Made by a program: the position numbers and the translations under genes. Shown in pieces: positions 12,319-21,952 of a stretch of DNA of 64,000 nucleotides. The stretch covers positions 124,001 to 188,000 of the forward strand of contig JAGKQI010000091.1 in assembly GCA_018806915.1 (NCBI GenBank), in the 5' to 3' direction. The notes under the pieces were generated by a model that was given only the letters and a program-made list of their open reading frames with translations, searched no databases and was not told the DNA's origin. Origin of the DNA: Phytophthora colocasiae (Eukaryota; Oomycota; Peronosporomycetes; Peronosporales; Peronosporaceae). The first letter of the stretch is position 1. Every line of letters starts with the position of its first letter.

Positions 12319-12594
12319 CGTCCCGCAGCGAATCGGCCTCCTCCGCCGTTGCTCGATGAGCAGGGGACCCCCCATTACCACGTGGAGCGCCTGATGGCGC
12401 GGCGTCGCCACCGTAGTCAAAACCAGTATCTGGTGAAGTGGCGTGGGTATCCTCATTCCCAAAACTCGTGGGAGTTTGAAGGGTCCCTGAGGCAGGACTG
12501 CCCTGACGTCATGGACGCTTTTGATCGCGAAGATTGGAGGCGCCCGAAGGGCTCGAGGTCGACCACTCGGTCGACACCCGCTTCTCACCACTAG
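12319..12594 (+). pseudogene. Chromodomain end of A2 pol
   Basis: Encodes LRPAANRPPPPLLDE followed by a chromodomain, HYHVERLMARRRHRSQ then YLVKWRGYPHSQNSWEFE, and the tail DCPDVMDAFDREDW. The aromatic residues (Y, W, W) expected in a chromodomain methyl-lysine cage are visible. In chromoviruses this domain sits at the integrase C terminus and steers insertion to chromatin (known for the group; inferred here). Without the rest of pol it is a remnant. Its 3' end overlaps the end of the antisense ORF by about 85 bp, tail to tail. Confidence 0.78.
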
Positions 12595-13738
12595 TGTGAG
12601 AAGCTGACGGACTAGCAGCCGAGCTCAGGCTCTGGTCCGTGGCTGGCACAGCCAGCGAGTCTCCCTCGGAGACTGAAGGAGCGTCCTGCGAAGCAAGGAT
12701 AGTGGCCTGAGAGGCGGGAGCTACTGCCGTCGTGTGACGAGGAAAGCGGCCGGGCCGCACGCGTATCTTCGCGTACTGGAAGAGTAGACCTCGGGCGAGG
12801 CGGACGTCCACCTCGGCGCAGCTCTCCATGAGCCGATCGAACGACGCAAGCTTCCGTGAAGCTTCGGCCCAAGTGGCCACATGGACCATGTAGTCCCGGG
12901 TAGTCTCTCCGGTTTGGAGAAGGAGTGGATACGTCCTTATCTGAGGCACAGACTCCCGTCGTCGTTGCTTATCTAAGCGTTGCCGATACTCGGCGAGTGT
13001 GCACACCTGCGGGGTCAGGAAACGCTCATGGAGCCCCTGTCGCTGCTGAGTCTCAGCCACCGTACGAGGAGGATCGCCTATGGCGTAACCATGCAGGTTT
13101 GGCTGCGCCATCAACTGCTTCACCTGCTCGGCAGGGTCACGAGGCTCGAAGCCGTAGTCGCGCCGCGACGAAGTCCCCACGATGTCCAGTTGGACCGGTC
13201 GACGTGACTCTGGAGCACCGCTCATGGAGGCCTCCTGTGCCTCATCCAGGGGGTTGGTGATCGCGTCTTCGACGCCCTTGAGCGACTCTGGCTCATCGCG
13301 AGCAGGAAGTGGTGGTGCGTTGCGCAACGCGTTGAGCACGAGGCTCGAAGGTCCCTCCGGGAATGGATTGGGCTGACGCAGCTGCCGAGGAATCGAGTAC
13401 CGACGCGGATCACGTGGAGAGCGCAGCTCAGATCGAGTCGTCCGAGGGCTCGCAGGAGCAGGAGACGCATGGGCATCGCCCTGTTCGGACTCCTCGTAGT
13501 CCACTTCGACCTCGCCTTCCTCCGTAGGAGAGCGACGTGGGTCGTGCGTCGGCGACGCTGTCGTATACTCGAAGGGTGAGCCACCGCTACCACTTGAAGA
13601 CGGGCTGGCCTTGAACATCGCTCCGTAGCGAAGGCGAGACGCCGCGAAATACTCCGAGACGGAGAGCGTGAGAAGAGCCGAGGGCTCAGTCCGGGAAGCG
13701 CTGAGGCGCTGAGGCGTAGACGCCTGGACACGGGACAC
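12509..13738 (-). CDS. Antisense accessory protein of Gypsy-A (intact frame in A2)
   Basis: An open frame of about 409 codons lies on the strand opposite to pol, between chromodomain and 3' LTR. The first ATG is at 13618 (MFKASPSS), but the conserved frame runs open further upstream (QRECACALAQRAHSP, TLSVSEYFAASRLRYG) with no ATG. A spliced leader exon or non-AUG start is therefore possible. From the N terminus: SEYF segment, acidic EEGEVEVDYEESE, Pro/Arg-rich SPRDPRRYSIPRQL, DYGFEPRDPAEQVKQL, a helical part (DYMVHVATWAEASRKLASF) and a Ser-rich tail ending QKRP. There is no zinc knuckle, membrane segment or known fold. Copy A4 differs mainly at synonymous positions, so the frame seems to have been selected. 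Function unknown. Confidence 0.62.
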   Translation of the reverse strand: MSRVQASTPQRLSASRTEPSALLTLSVSEYFAASRLRYGAMFKASPSSSGSGGSPFEYTTASPTHDPRRSPTEEGEVEVDYEESEQGDAHASPAPASPRTTRSELRSPRDPRRYSIPRQLRQPNPFPEGPSSLVLNALRNAPPLPARDEPESLKGVEDAITNPLDEAQEASMSGAPESRRPVQLDIVGTSSRRDYGFEPRDPAEQVKQLMAQPNLHGYAIGDPPRTVAETQQRQGLHERFLTPQVCTLAEYRQRLDKQRRRESVPQIRTYPLLLQTGETTRDYMVHVATWAEASRKLASFDRLMESCAEVDVRLARGLLFQYAKIRVRPGRFPRHTTAVAPASQATILASQDAPSVSEGDSLAVPATDQSLSSAASPSASHTSGEKRVSTEWSTSSPSGASNLRDQKRP

Positions 13739-13912
13739 CTCAGGAGCTGCTGGCTCGCTGGGGAGAATTGGAGAATGTGCTCGTTGAGCCAGCGCGCACG
13801 CGCACTCTCGTTGAGAGATTTCTTTTATCGGAAAGTTGCCGGTGACAGGCCTGACAAGGCAGTTATATCTGCTGCTGTAGATACTCCGTATCCACGGTTT
13901 GGTGGAGGAGGG

Positions 13913-14325
13913 TGTAACGAGGTTACACGGCGCTGCGCGCCTTGGCTACAGTAGGTGTGGTATACACCATCCAGGTCACAAGTCACAGATCTGTGTACGA
14001 CACATAGTGTTTCTCACACGTCACATATGTAGCCAGTTGCTGGCAGTTAGCTCAGAGCCACACATTGCATTTTGATTAGGATTTAGTATGTTAGATACTA
14101 AATCCGTTACGTTCAGGATTAGGGCAATAAAATAAATAAAAATCAGTTTGCATTTTACATAATTAGTGTTAGTTCCTTTATTATAGGGACACTGATTGTG
14201 TGAGTCCCGTATTTAGTGGACAACTTGGTTCTTGTATAGAACCGAAGGCTAGTGCCTTGCAAGCAGGACTCTACGAGTCAACTAAACTTCCTCTGTGCCG
14301 TGCACACCTACGCAGCCCCGCTGCA
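13913..14325 (+). repeat. 3' LTR of A2
   Basis: 413 bp, TGTAAC...GCTGCA, preceded by a polypurine tract. Only a few bases differ from the A3 3' LTR (38690-39102). The next bases (TGCAA, 14326-14330) would be one half of its target duplication, but the other half is lost with the 5' end. Confidence 0.87.
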
Positions 14326-16291
14326 TGCAACGTGACCATACTGATTACACCTCCGGCAAGTCATCGTCCTTCTCATACATGTAGCACGACCATGTCCCTT
14401 GTAGTAACATCGGCCACAAACCGGTTCGCCTTCCTGCGTACGGGTATCTTCAGCCATCCTGATCCCACGATTGCTTCTGCTTCTGTTCCCAGTTGCAGGA
14501 GCGTTCCCTGCGGTAGTGGCAGCTACGGTCGGCGACCGTCCTCTAGGTGACGAAGGTCGGGCCTTGCGCTCGTCCATGAGTTGTTGTTGCCAAAGCTGCT
14601 GCTGGGCCATGAAAGCCTGTAACTGCGGAGTCAATGCGTCCACTGCGGACGACGACTGACCGTTCCTGTTACTTTCAGGTGCTCCGTCCGAGAACTCCTT
14701 TTCTTCACTAGGTCGGTGCATATCTTTCGACATCAACCACTCGCACGCCTCGGGAATGTCACGGGCCGGACTTGAATCAAGGCTGCCAGCATTCGTCGGT
14801 TCCTGAGACCTCGACGGAACAGTTTGTACCGCATCTGCGGGTTAGGATAGTCGAGTGAGTCGCATAAGTCCGTGACTCGATCGCCCCACTCTTCCACCGA
14901 TTCACCCCTCTGTCTCTTAGTAGTATGCAACCGATCCCAAAGCTCGTCAGCCGTCCTACTCAGGAATTGGTTGTGGAATCGAACCCTGAGAGTAGCGAAT
15001 GTTTTGATCCTGGAGTTGCTCCACCACCGTTCCGCCTCGCTTCCTTTCAGCTTCTAACGGAACACCAACAACCGTTCTCGGTCGGGCAACTGTCCTGTGT
15101 GCGCCTCGAACAGCTCCCAGAAGTCACGCGCCTTCTCCACAGTGGCCGTGTCTGAATAGAACATAGGCAACACCTTCATCACGTTGGACATTTTCTGCGT
15201 TAGGTCGTAGATCCTGGGCGGCGGAGGCGGTCTAGGAACGCCATACCCACCACCGTACTGTCCATAAGCTCCAGGGGGAGGCCTCGTTGCCCTCCCAGCA
15301 CAGTCCTCGTCGGCACAGGAGGGACAGTAGGCTATCTCCATCCTTGCGCCGGCGCAGCGTAAGCGGTCCGAGAGACATTCGTCTGGGTTCCAGCCAGGGA
15401 TGGCACCCGAGGCACGCTCGTACGAAGAGACGCCTGTCTAGGTGTACTCACTGGTTGAATCGCAGGCGACTGAACGCCTATAGGAGCCATTATTCCTGGT
15501 TGTGGTCCGGTCACCGGCGGAGCCGACGACGCAGCAGTCACCGCAGACTGGGGCGGTACGCCTAGCTGATCAAATGCGAACGGCGCAGCCGTCTCCGTCT
15601 TCACCTCATACGGGTCCTCGCTCAGAGCTCCCCAACCCCATCCAAAGGGACGGTCCGTGCGACGCTTCTCCGTTCCCGTGTACTTCGAGATAAACCCTGT
15701 AGGCGCCCTCATAGGTACTTCTTCGACTACTTCCTCCTTCATCACCGGTTCTTCCGTAGGGTACATCATGTGCGCACGTTCATAGGCGTCATAGTCCGGG
15801 TAACCTTCGTACATCTGCTGACCAGCGTAGAAAGCAGCCAGCCGTGCCGAACCATACACCGGATCCATCAATGGAGCGCTCGGGACCGTACTCTCCACGG
15901 TCGGCTCCTCCGTTACTTCTTCCTTCTCGTCTTCCTCGTCGGCGGGTTCCGGCTCGTCCGGCTTCTCTTCCTCATCGCCGGCGTCAGCACCAGCAGTCAG
16001 GAGATCATCTTTCATCTCCTGCCTCAGCGTCTCGCGACCAGCGGCCGTGCTGACTGCCACCGAAGGTTCATCATCTTCTTCTTCTTCAGTTCTCCTCTCT
16101 AGGCTAAGCGGGGCATCTCCACTGCCACTACGCGAAGCCTCTGCTTGGCGCGACCGTTCTTCCTCTTCCAGTCGCTCCACTTCGGACAGGACCCGGACGG
16201 TCTTCTGACCTCCGGCCCGTCCACCCCCACGACCACTGTTCCCTCGGCCTGGGATACCCTTCCCTTCCTCTCTTCTTAGAATCCCAGACAT
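14326..16291 (-). pseudogene. Gypsy-B gag (acidic N terminus, capsid, two CCHC knuckles), broken
   Basis: Starts with ATG at 16291 (MSGILRREEGKG), 290 bp after the PBS. In order: basic/Gly-rich start, strongly acidic segment (EEEEDDEP, DEEEKPDEPEPADEEDEKEE), Tyr-rich YEGYPDYDAYERA, Pro-rich RPPPPPRIYDL, a capsid-like region (ARDFWELFEAHTGQL ... RYKLFRRGLRNRRMLAAL), a Gln-rich helix (FMAQQQLWQQQLM) and two zinc knuckles, CGRCYYKGHGRATC and CRRCNQYGHVAC. Breaks: a frameshift near 15340, an in-frame TAG near 15055 between capsid halves, and a further shift near 14735. The frame runs into A2 after the second knuckle. Gag would build the particle and bind RNA; this copy is dead. Confidence 0.8.
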
Positions 16292-16811
16292 TCTTCAAAC
16301 TTCCAATACTTCAATTCCCCAACGCTTCACTTCCAATTCTTCCAGAACGTCTTCCACTTCTGACCTTTACTCTTCCGAATAATACTCCCGATACTCCAAC
16401 TTCTGTTCCATGGGAACTCACAAACTCGGGAATTCCGCGCCCCGGCGCCCCCGAGACTTTGCTTCTCAAGCGTGACCGTCTGGACTCGATACCAGACCGC
16501 GTACACGCCGGGTTCTTCAACTCCACGGGCTCTTCCGACTTGCTCTTACTTGACAACAAATGCCGTAGCCTGCTTCTCCACCATGTGTCCGAGTCGGTCT
16601 TGGGCGTCCCGACGGTAGACGCTGCGGGTTACAAGTAGAACGGAACGGTAGAGCTATAAAAGCGCACCACAAAAGTAAAGAAAAATAAAAGCGATTATTC
16701 TTTGACTTGGGGCTTGTGCTGCGGTGCCCAAGGTAAATTCACGACTGACCCCCACCAGCACGCCCTTCCTTCACTGTTTTCCAACGTCTCACGTCCTCCA
16801 TAGTCCTCTTC

Positions 16812-17093
16812 TGTTGCAGGTGATCCAATACGATCCCGCAATGATTACGGTAAGATGTTTACGCCACCGATGATTAGACGAGTAGGATGATTGGACGAGT
16901 ACAGAATGTTGGTGATTGGATGCACCAAATGATTGGATGCAGACCAGGTAGAGAAAACAGTGTAAGCTCATATCAATCAATCACTTCTGAATTTCCATTC
17001 TACCCCTCAAGTGACTTCCCTCGCCTCGGCCTCCTCGCCCCAAGCTTCGGCAGTCCTCCCCTCGCAAGACAACCTCTACCACGACCTTCTTCA
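16812..17093 (+). repeat. Copia-I 5' LTR
   Basis: 282 bp, TGTTGCAGGTGATCC...CTTCTTCA. Flanked on the left by TSD TCTTC (16807-16811). Confidence 0.95.
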
Positions 17094-17108
17094 GGTTATG
17101 AGCCCAAG
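17094..17108 (+). promoter_or_regulatory. Copia-I primer binding site matching the tRNA-iMet anticodon region
   Basis: GGTTATGAGCCCAAG follows the LTR directly. Its core GGTTATGAGCC is the reverse complement of GGCUCAUAACC, the anticodon stem-loop of initiator tRNA-Met. It does not start with TGG, so it would not pair with a tRNA 3' CCA end. Drosophila copia is known to prime from an internal iMet fragment in this way. The first gag ATG (17098) lies inside this site. Confidence 0.72.
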
Positions 17109-18898
17109 TACCATGTCATCTGTCCAAGATACCAAGATATCCATCGACAAGTTCAACGGCGAGAACTACGCCACGTGGAACCGTTACATGCGTGGCGTGT
17201 TCCTGACCAAGTCGGTGTGGAATGTGGTGAACCGCGAGACGACGCCTACGTTCACGGACTCCAGGGCCAAGGACGAGTATGTCAGAGTCGAGCAACGTCG
17301 CCTTCGGTCTGATGCTCCTCCACATGGACGCGGACTACCATCATGTTGTCGACGACTACGAGGAAGCCTGGGTCGCGTGGGCGCGCTTGCGTACCCTTTA
17401 CGGTGGATCGCAGAAGGCTGGACGCATATATCTCAAGCGTCAGCTCTTCAGCATGGAGATGGCAGAAAGGCGGAAACATCCTTCACCATTGCAGCAGAAG
17501 TCCTCAACATCAGCGCGAAGCTTAGCGAGTATCGGCGCCAAGATGGAGGACGAGGATGTGGCGATCTGCTTGCTGCGCAGTCTGCCCAAGAGCTACGAGA
17601 ACGTCGTACTCAACATGGAGATGAGCAATGCAGAGCTGCGGACGCAAGATGTAGTGAAGGTGCTCACGAATGAGCATATCAAGCGACAAGGCGAGAAGAC
17701 TGCGGCGGTGAAAATCGAGGAAGCAGCGAAGGCCTTCAACGCCGAGCGTCAAACTCGCCGGTGTGACTACTGCGGAAAATTGGGGCACGTTATCGACAAG
17801 TGCTGGACCAAGCAGAAAGAAGAAAATCGAGGAGCACGACGCGGCCGAGGTGGTCGCGGTGCCAGCAACGTTGAGTGGTGCGACGACGATGACGACTACA
17901 TCGCGTTTGCAGTCTCCATGTCGACAGCGTGTGGAATGTCGTCGGGCAAGAAGTTTCAAGGCTCATGGGCGATCGACAGTGGTGCAACCCACCACATTTG
18001 CAACGACAAGTCCAAGTTCATCGACATCAACTTGCGCGACGAAGGCGAACTCACAGTTGCCAACGGTCAAACGGCCAAGATTTTGGGAGTTGGTACCGTT
18101 GTGCAACAAGTGATTCTGCCCAACCGGAGTGTGCGCGACGTCCGAATCGAAGATGCTCTCTACGTGCCGAGTATGAACAAGAACCTGCTATCTGTGCCTC
18201 AGATCAACCGAAGTGGAGACTTCAAGGTGGTGTTTGACGGCTCCGAGATGCACATTGCGCGCAAGTCGTCGAAGAAGATCGTTGCTTCCGCAGACCTGAT
18301 CGACGGACTCTACTGGCTACGAGTACCAAAGGGTTCTGCCAATTCGACGACTACGGTCTCGATCAACAGTGTCGATCTTCATGCGCGGATGGGTCATGCT
18401 CCGAACGACGTGCTACGGAAGATGGTTTCGAGCGGCATGGTGACGGGCGCGAAAATGCCGACATCGTCGAAGAACTCAAGCGGATGCCGCGGGTGTCAGC
18501 AAGGGAAGATGGTCCAAAAACCCTTTCCGAGTAACCCGGACAAGCCCAAGTACAAGCCATTCGAGTTCCTGCACTTCGACCTTTGTGGCCCCATGGAGAA
18601 AGAGTCGCTTGGTGGCAGCAAGTATCTACTGCTGATCACTGACGAAGCCAGCGGCTGCATGACGGGATTCTGTTTGCGCGCCAAGTCGGAGAGTGAAGAC
18701 TGTCTGCGCAAGTTCATCGCTAAAGTGGAGCGCCAATTCGATGCCAGGGTCAAGTTCGTGCGTCATGACGGTGCCAAGGAGTTCGCGACCAACTCGCTCA
18801 AGGCCTTTACGACAATCATGGCATTGAAGTCCAGCCGACGGTTCGATATGCGCATCAGACGAATGCTACTGCGGAACGCGCCAACCGGACGATTGTGA
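17098..18898 (+). pseudogene. Copia-I gag, protease and integrase, frameshifted
   Basis: Begins at ATG 17098 or 17110. Gag N-terminal part ([20 protein letters not shown]), then the frame changes near 17283. Next comes the [21 protein letters not shown] capsid region, a second compensated disruption near 17465-17525, CCHC knuckle [14 protein letters not shown] (about 17760), protease [14 protein letters not shown] (about 17965), the pre-integrase zinc region (HARMGH ... CRGCQQG) and integrase with Asp in HFDLCGP and RHDGAKEF. A last frameshift near 18835 moves to the frame of 18895-21105, where the catalytic Glu follows as [10 protein letters not shown]. Domain content is complete. Either the breaks are real mutations in a young element or the assembly has indel errors. 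Confidence 0.85.
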
Positions 18899-21105
18899 CT
18901 ATCGGGCGCAGCATGCTTCACTTCGCACGTTTGGACAAGACGTTTTGGGCGGAAGCGGCGATGACGGCAATTTACATCAAGAATCGACTGCCGTCACCCA
19001 AGGTCCCAGGGAAGACGCCGTTTGAGATTGTGTACAAGAGGAAGCCCAACGTGAAGCACATGCGCGTTTTCGGGTGCAAGGCCTACGTCCTGACGCCGAA
19101 GGAGAAGCGACTCAAGTGGGACCCCAAGGCTCGTGAAGGAATTTTCATGGGCTATGAAGAGCGTTCGAAGGCGTATCGCGTTTATGACATCGAGGCGGGC
19201 CAGGTAGTGATTTCTCGCGATGTCACTTTCGACGAATCGACCTTCGACGACGCCAATGTTGTTGTGGATGATGATGAAGATGTCGAAGATGCTGCGGATA
19301 TCCTTGAAGAACTCGAGATTTCAAACGACCATGGAACGCGTGAATTCAAGCAGGCTGGGAAACGCAAGGCTCGTTCTAATGCTGAGGATCGTGAACATGT
19401 TCGTCGACCGCGTCGCAGCGCTGGATTAGAAGAAGCAAGCGCTCCGGACTCTGACCATCAAGAAGCCAAATCTGAAGACAATGATGATGATGACTCGACT
19501 CAGCCGATGTACTGGCGTGCGAGTGCCAATGCAGTGGAGACGAGTGACAGCGCCGAGCCGAAGACGTTCCAAGATGCTGTGAGCGGCGAAGACCAAGTCC
19601 ACTGGCGGAAGGCGATCCGAGCAGAACTCAAGTCGATGCGACTTCGTGGAGTGTTTCGTGGCGCCAAATTACCGAACAACCAACGCGCGGTCGGAACCAA
19701 GTGGGTGTTCAAGATCAAGCGTAAAGCCGACGGGTCCATCGAGAAGTACAAGGCTCGACTCGTCGCGAAAGGATTTGTGCAGAAGTATGGCATCGACTAC
19801 ACCGAGACGTTTTCGCCGGTGGTCAAGTACGTCACGCTGCGAATGATCATCGCTGTGGCCAAGTTCTTCAATTGGCCCCTCGACCAACTTGATGTTGTCA
19901 CGGCGTTCCTGTACGGCTTGATGAAGGAGAAGGTGTTCTGCAGTGTTCCAGAAGGCGTGGAACTTGATGACGGCTACGACTGCGTGGAACTGCTCAAGGC
20001 GATCTACGGTCTCAAGCAAGCTTCTCGAGTGTGGAATGAGACTTTTGACGAGTATGTGCACTCCATCGGATTTCGCGTTTCGAGCTACGATCCGTGCCTC
20101 TACATCAAGATTGTCGATGGTGACTGCGCTCTGATGCTGGTGTACGTCGACGATGTTTTGGTGACCGGAAGCTCTTCGACGATCATTGCTGAAGTCAAGA
20201 AACAGCTCAAGGCACGATTCGAGATGACCGACAGCGGCAAATGTTCCTTCATTCTGGGGATTGAGGTGGTCGACAATGCGGATGGCAGTGTCACATTGAG
20301 TCAAGCTCGCTACATCAACGACATCCTGGAGCGCTTTGGCATGCAGAACTGCAAACCTGCTGCCAGTCCAGTCGACCTCAGCATGAAGCTCGTTGCCAGT
20401 GACGTCTCGACCAAGTTGGATGCGCCGTTCCGCGAAGCTGTCGGTGCTCTCATGCACTTGATGACGTCGACTCGCCCGGACATTGCTTTTGCAGTTGGTT
20501 ACGTTTCGCGCTTCATGGAGAATCCTCAAGTCGAGCACTGGATTGCAGTCAAGCGCATCTTCCGTTACCTTCAGGGCACCAAGTCGCATGGACTCCGTTT
20601 TTCGCCGACCAAGGGAATCGACTTTCGTGGCTATTCGGATGCAGACTGGGCTGGTGACCACAGTGACCGCAAGTCGACTTCAGGCTACCTGTTTCAAGTT
20701 CTTGGCGGACCTGTGTCGTGGGGATCCAAGAAGCAATCGAGTGTGTCTCTTTCCACGAGTGAAGCCGAGTACATTGCGCTCAGTCTGGCAATCCAAGAAG
20801 GCAAGTGGGTGCACAAGCTTCTGTGTGAGATCCTTGACGCTGCAGGCGAAGACATCCCGGATCTGAAGATTTTCGAAGACAATCAGTCGTGCATCAAGAT
20901 GACGAAGAACCCTGTGAACCATGGCCGCGCGAAGCACATCGACATCAAGTACCACCACATCCGTGATGAAGTCAAGCGCGGTGAAGTGATCGTCGAGTAC
21001 TGCGAGACCACGACCATGCTGGCCGACATCTTGACCAAGGGACTCGGCGGACCTCGTCACAAGGACTTAACGACGGCTCTTGGCGTTCAAGCGTGTTCGC
21101 ATTGA
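18895..21105 (+). CDS. Copia-I integrase C-terminus, reverse transcriptase and RNase H
   Basis: A 736-codon open frame that is really the continuation of pol after the frameshift near 18835; the in-frame ATG at 18895 is incidental. Order: integrase end ([29 protein letters not shown]), an acidic linker ([17 protein letters not shown]), RT from [14 protein letters not shown] through the catalytic [12 protein letters not shown] (20134-20169), and RNase H from [15 protein letters not shown] through [15 protein letters not shown] and EDNQSC to [13 protein letters not shown]. The typical Ty1/Copia catalytic residues are present. It ends eight bases before the 3' LTR. It would copy the RNA genome to cDNA in cytoplasmic particles. 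Confidence 0.93.
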   Translation: MTIGRSMLHFARLDKTFWAEAAMTAIYIKNRLPSPKVPGKTPFEIVYKRKPNVKHMRVFGCKAYVLTPKEKRLKWDPKAREGIFMGYEERSKAYRVYDIEAGQVVISRDVTFDESTFDDANVVVDDDEDVEDAADILEELEISNDHGTREFKQAGKRKARSNAEDREHVRRPRRSAGLEEASAPDSDHQEAKSEDNDDDDSTQPMYWRASANAVETSDSAEPKTFQDAVSGEDQVHWRKAIRAELKSMRLRGVFRGAKLPNNQRAVGTKWVFKIKRKADGSIEKYKARLVAKGFVQKYGIDYTETFSPVVKYVTLRMIIAVAKFFNWPLDQLDVVTAFLYGLMKEKVFCSVPEGVELDDGYDCVELLKAIYGLKQASRVWNETFDEYVHSIGFRVSSYDPCLYIKIVDGDCALMLVYVDDVLVTGSSSTIIAEVKKQLKARFEMTDSGKCSFILGIEVVDNADGSVTLSQARYINDILERFGMQNCKPAASPVDLSMKLVASDVSTKLDAPFREAVGALMHLMTSTRPDIAFAVGYVSRFMENPQVEHWIAVKRIFRYLQGTKSHGLRFSPTKGIDFRGYSDADWAGDHSDRKSTSGYLFQVLGGPVSWGSKKQSSVSLSTSEAEYIALSLAIQEGKWVHKLLCEILDAAGEDIPDLKIFEDNQSCIKMTKNPVNHGRAKHIDIKYHHIRDEVKRGEVIVEYCETTTMLADILTKGLGGPRHKDLTTALGVQACSH

Positions 21106-21112
21106 GAGGGGC

Positions 21113-21395
21113 TGTTGCAGGTGATCCAATACGATCCCGCAATGATTACGGTAAGATGTTTACGCCACCGATGATTAGACGAGTAGGATGATTGGACGAG
21201 TACAGAATGTTGGTGATTGGATGCACCAAATGATTGGATGCAGACCAGGTAGAGAAAACAGTGTAAGCTCATATCAATCAATCACTTCTGAATTTCCATT
21301 CTACCCCTCAAGTGACTTCCCTCGCCTCGGCCTCCTCGCCCCAAGCTTCGGCAGTCCTCCCCATCGCAAGACAACCTATACCACGACCTTCTTCA
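21113..21395 (+). repeat. Copia-I 3' LTR
   Basis: 283 bp, one base longer than the 5' LTR (extra A in CCCCATCGC). Preceded by purine tract ATTGAGAGGGGC and followed by TSD TCTTC. Confidence 0.95.
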
Positions 21396-21750
21396 TCTTC
21401 CTTGTCCTTCCCGGGTCCGTATCTCCTCGACGGTACCTCTCACCCCTTCCTCACGCATACTCGGGGCGCTGTTAAGCCCAGCGTAGCTCTAGTCCGTGTC
21501 TTCCGTCCTTGGCATCAGCTCACACGCAACCTGGCGCATGCTCCACGCTTTTTCTTGACCGCGCAGACCTCGTTTCCCTAGCAATAGCGGCGCGCATTCA
21601 CCCTCGTGCTGGCTGCGACTGGGGCCGGCTTAAACAACTCTTCGCCATACATATGGTCTTCCACAATGCGACGGGTGGTGGATCGGGTTTCAGATCGGGA
21701 ACGGTCGGGACCGTGCCCGAGACGGTAGCCGCCGTTTTTCACTCGTGACA

Positions 21751-21952
21751 GAGCGACGACTGCTCGAGTGACGTGAGATGATTTCTCGAATGACGTCGTT
21801 CTGGACAGGTGGCGTAAGATGGAGGGCTGAGTAACGAGAACTTAGTGAGCAAAGTAAGCGCCTAATCGTTAATGATACTTTTTAATTTCTTTCCTACCCC
21901 ACTGACTGGTCTTCTCTTCGCGACACCCCTCTGCACTTCACCAGTTACAACA
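21751..21952 (+). repeat. Possible Copia-II LTR fragment
   Basis: About 48 bp ending GCACTTCACCAGTTACAACA (21952) recur on the minus strand at 39509-39561, where they end exactly at a copia-type primer binding site. They therefore look like the 3' end of the Copia-II LTR. The bases 21751-21900 may be the rest of that LTR but have no second copy here to confirm it. B1 inserted or recombined at its left edge. Confidence 0.5.

Larger units (their letters stand above)
12149..14325 (+). mobile_element. Gypsy-A copy A2, 3' end only
   Basis: Nearly identical by eye to 36928-39102 of A3, starting inside the pol-chromodomain linker. It carries the chromodomain, the complete antisense ORF, the polypurine tract (GGTTTGGTGGAGGAGGG just before 13913) and the 3' LTR. 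Its left part is missing: it abuts the 5' LTR of A1 at 12148/12149. Its right edge lies in the Gypsy-B gag of B1. Confidence 0.85.
16812..21395 (+). mobile_element. Copia-I, near-complete Ty1/Copia retrotransposon
   Basis: LTRs 16812-17093 and 21113-21395 (TGTTGCAGG...CTTCTTCA), with perfect 5-bp target duplications TCTTC at 16807-16811 and 21396-21400. The LTRs differ, by eye, by one inserted base and one substitution, so insertion was recent. PBS directly after the 5' LTR; polypurine tract GAGAGGGGC directly before the 3' LTR. Order gag, protease, integrase, RT, RNase H, as in Ty1/Copia. It sits inside the B1 LTR, so it is younger than B1. Confidence 0.95.
14326..21750 (-). mobile_element. 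Gypsy-B copy B1 (5' LTR and gag), interrupted by Copia-I
   Basis: Minus-strand element with 5' LTR (21750 to 16586, minus the Copia-I insertion), PBS TGGTGGAGAAGCAGG (16583-16569), and gag from 16291 to the break at 14326, where A2 begins. Pol is absent from the window. The LTR is shared with B2 (26172-26744), whose 3' portion lies in the other orientation to the right. Confidence 0.78.
16586..21750 (-). repeat. 5' LTR of B1, split by Copia-I
   Basis: LTR bases are 21750-21396 and 16811-16586 (minus strand), beginning TGTCACGAGTGAAAA and ending CGGACA, with PBS two bases further on. The uninterrupted version is 26172-26744. Joining the halves across Copia-I needs removal of one TCTTC. The U3 part encodes the same C-terminal peptide and stop as the B2 membrane ORF, after allowing for one extra A. 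Confidence 0.82.

Noticed and set aside
12028..12591. A 187-codon minus-strand ORF
   Set aside because: It runs from the chromodomain complement through the A1/A2 junction into an LTR, so as a whole it is a chimera created by the junction.
19669..20661. A 330-codon open frame on the minus strand inside Copia-I
   Set aside because: It is the shadow of the conserved RT-RNase H frame; no independent motif, and it is confined to coding sequence on the other strand.
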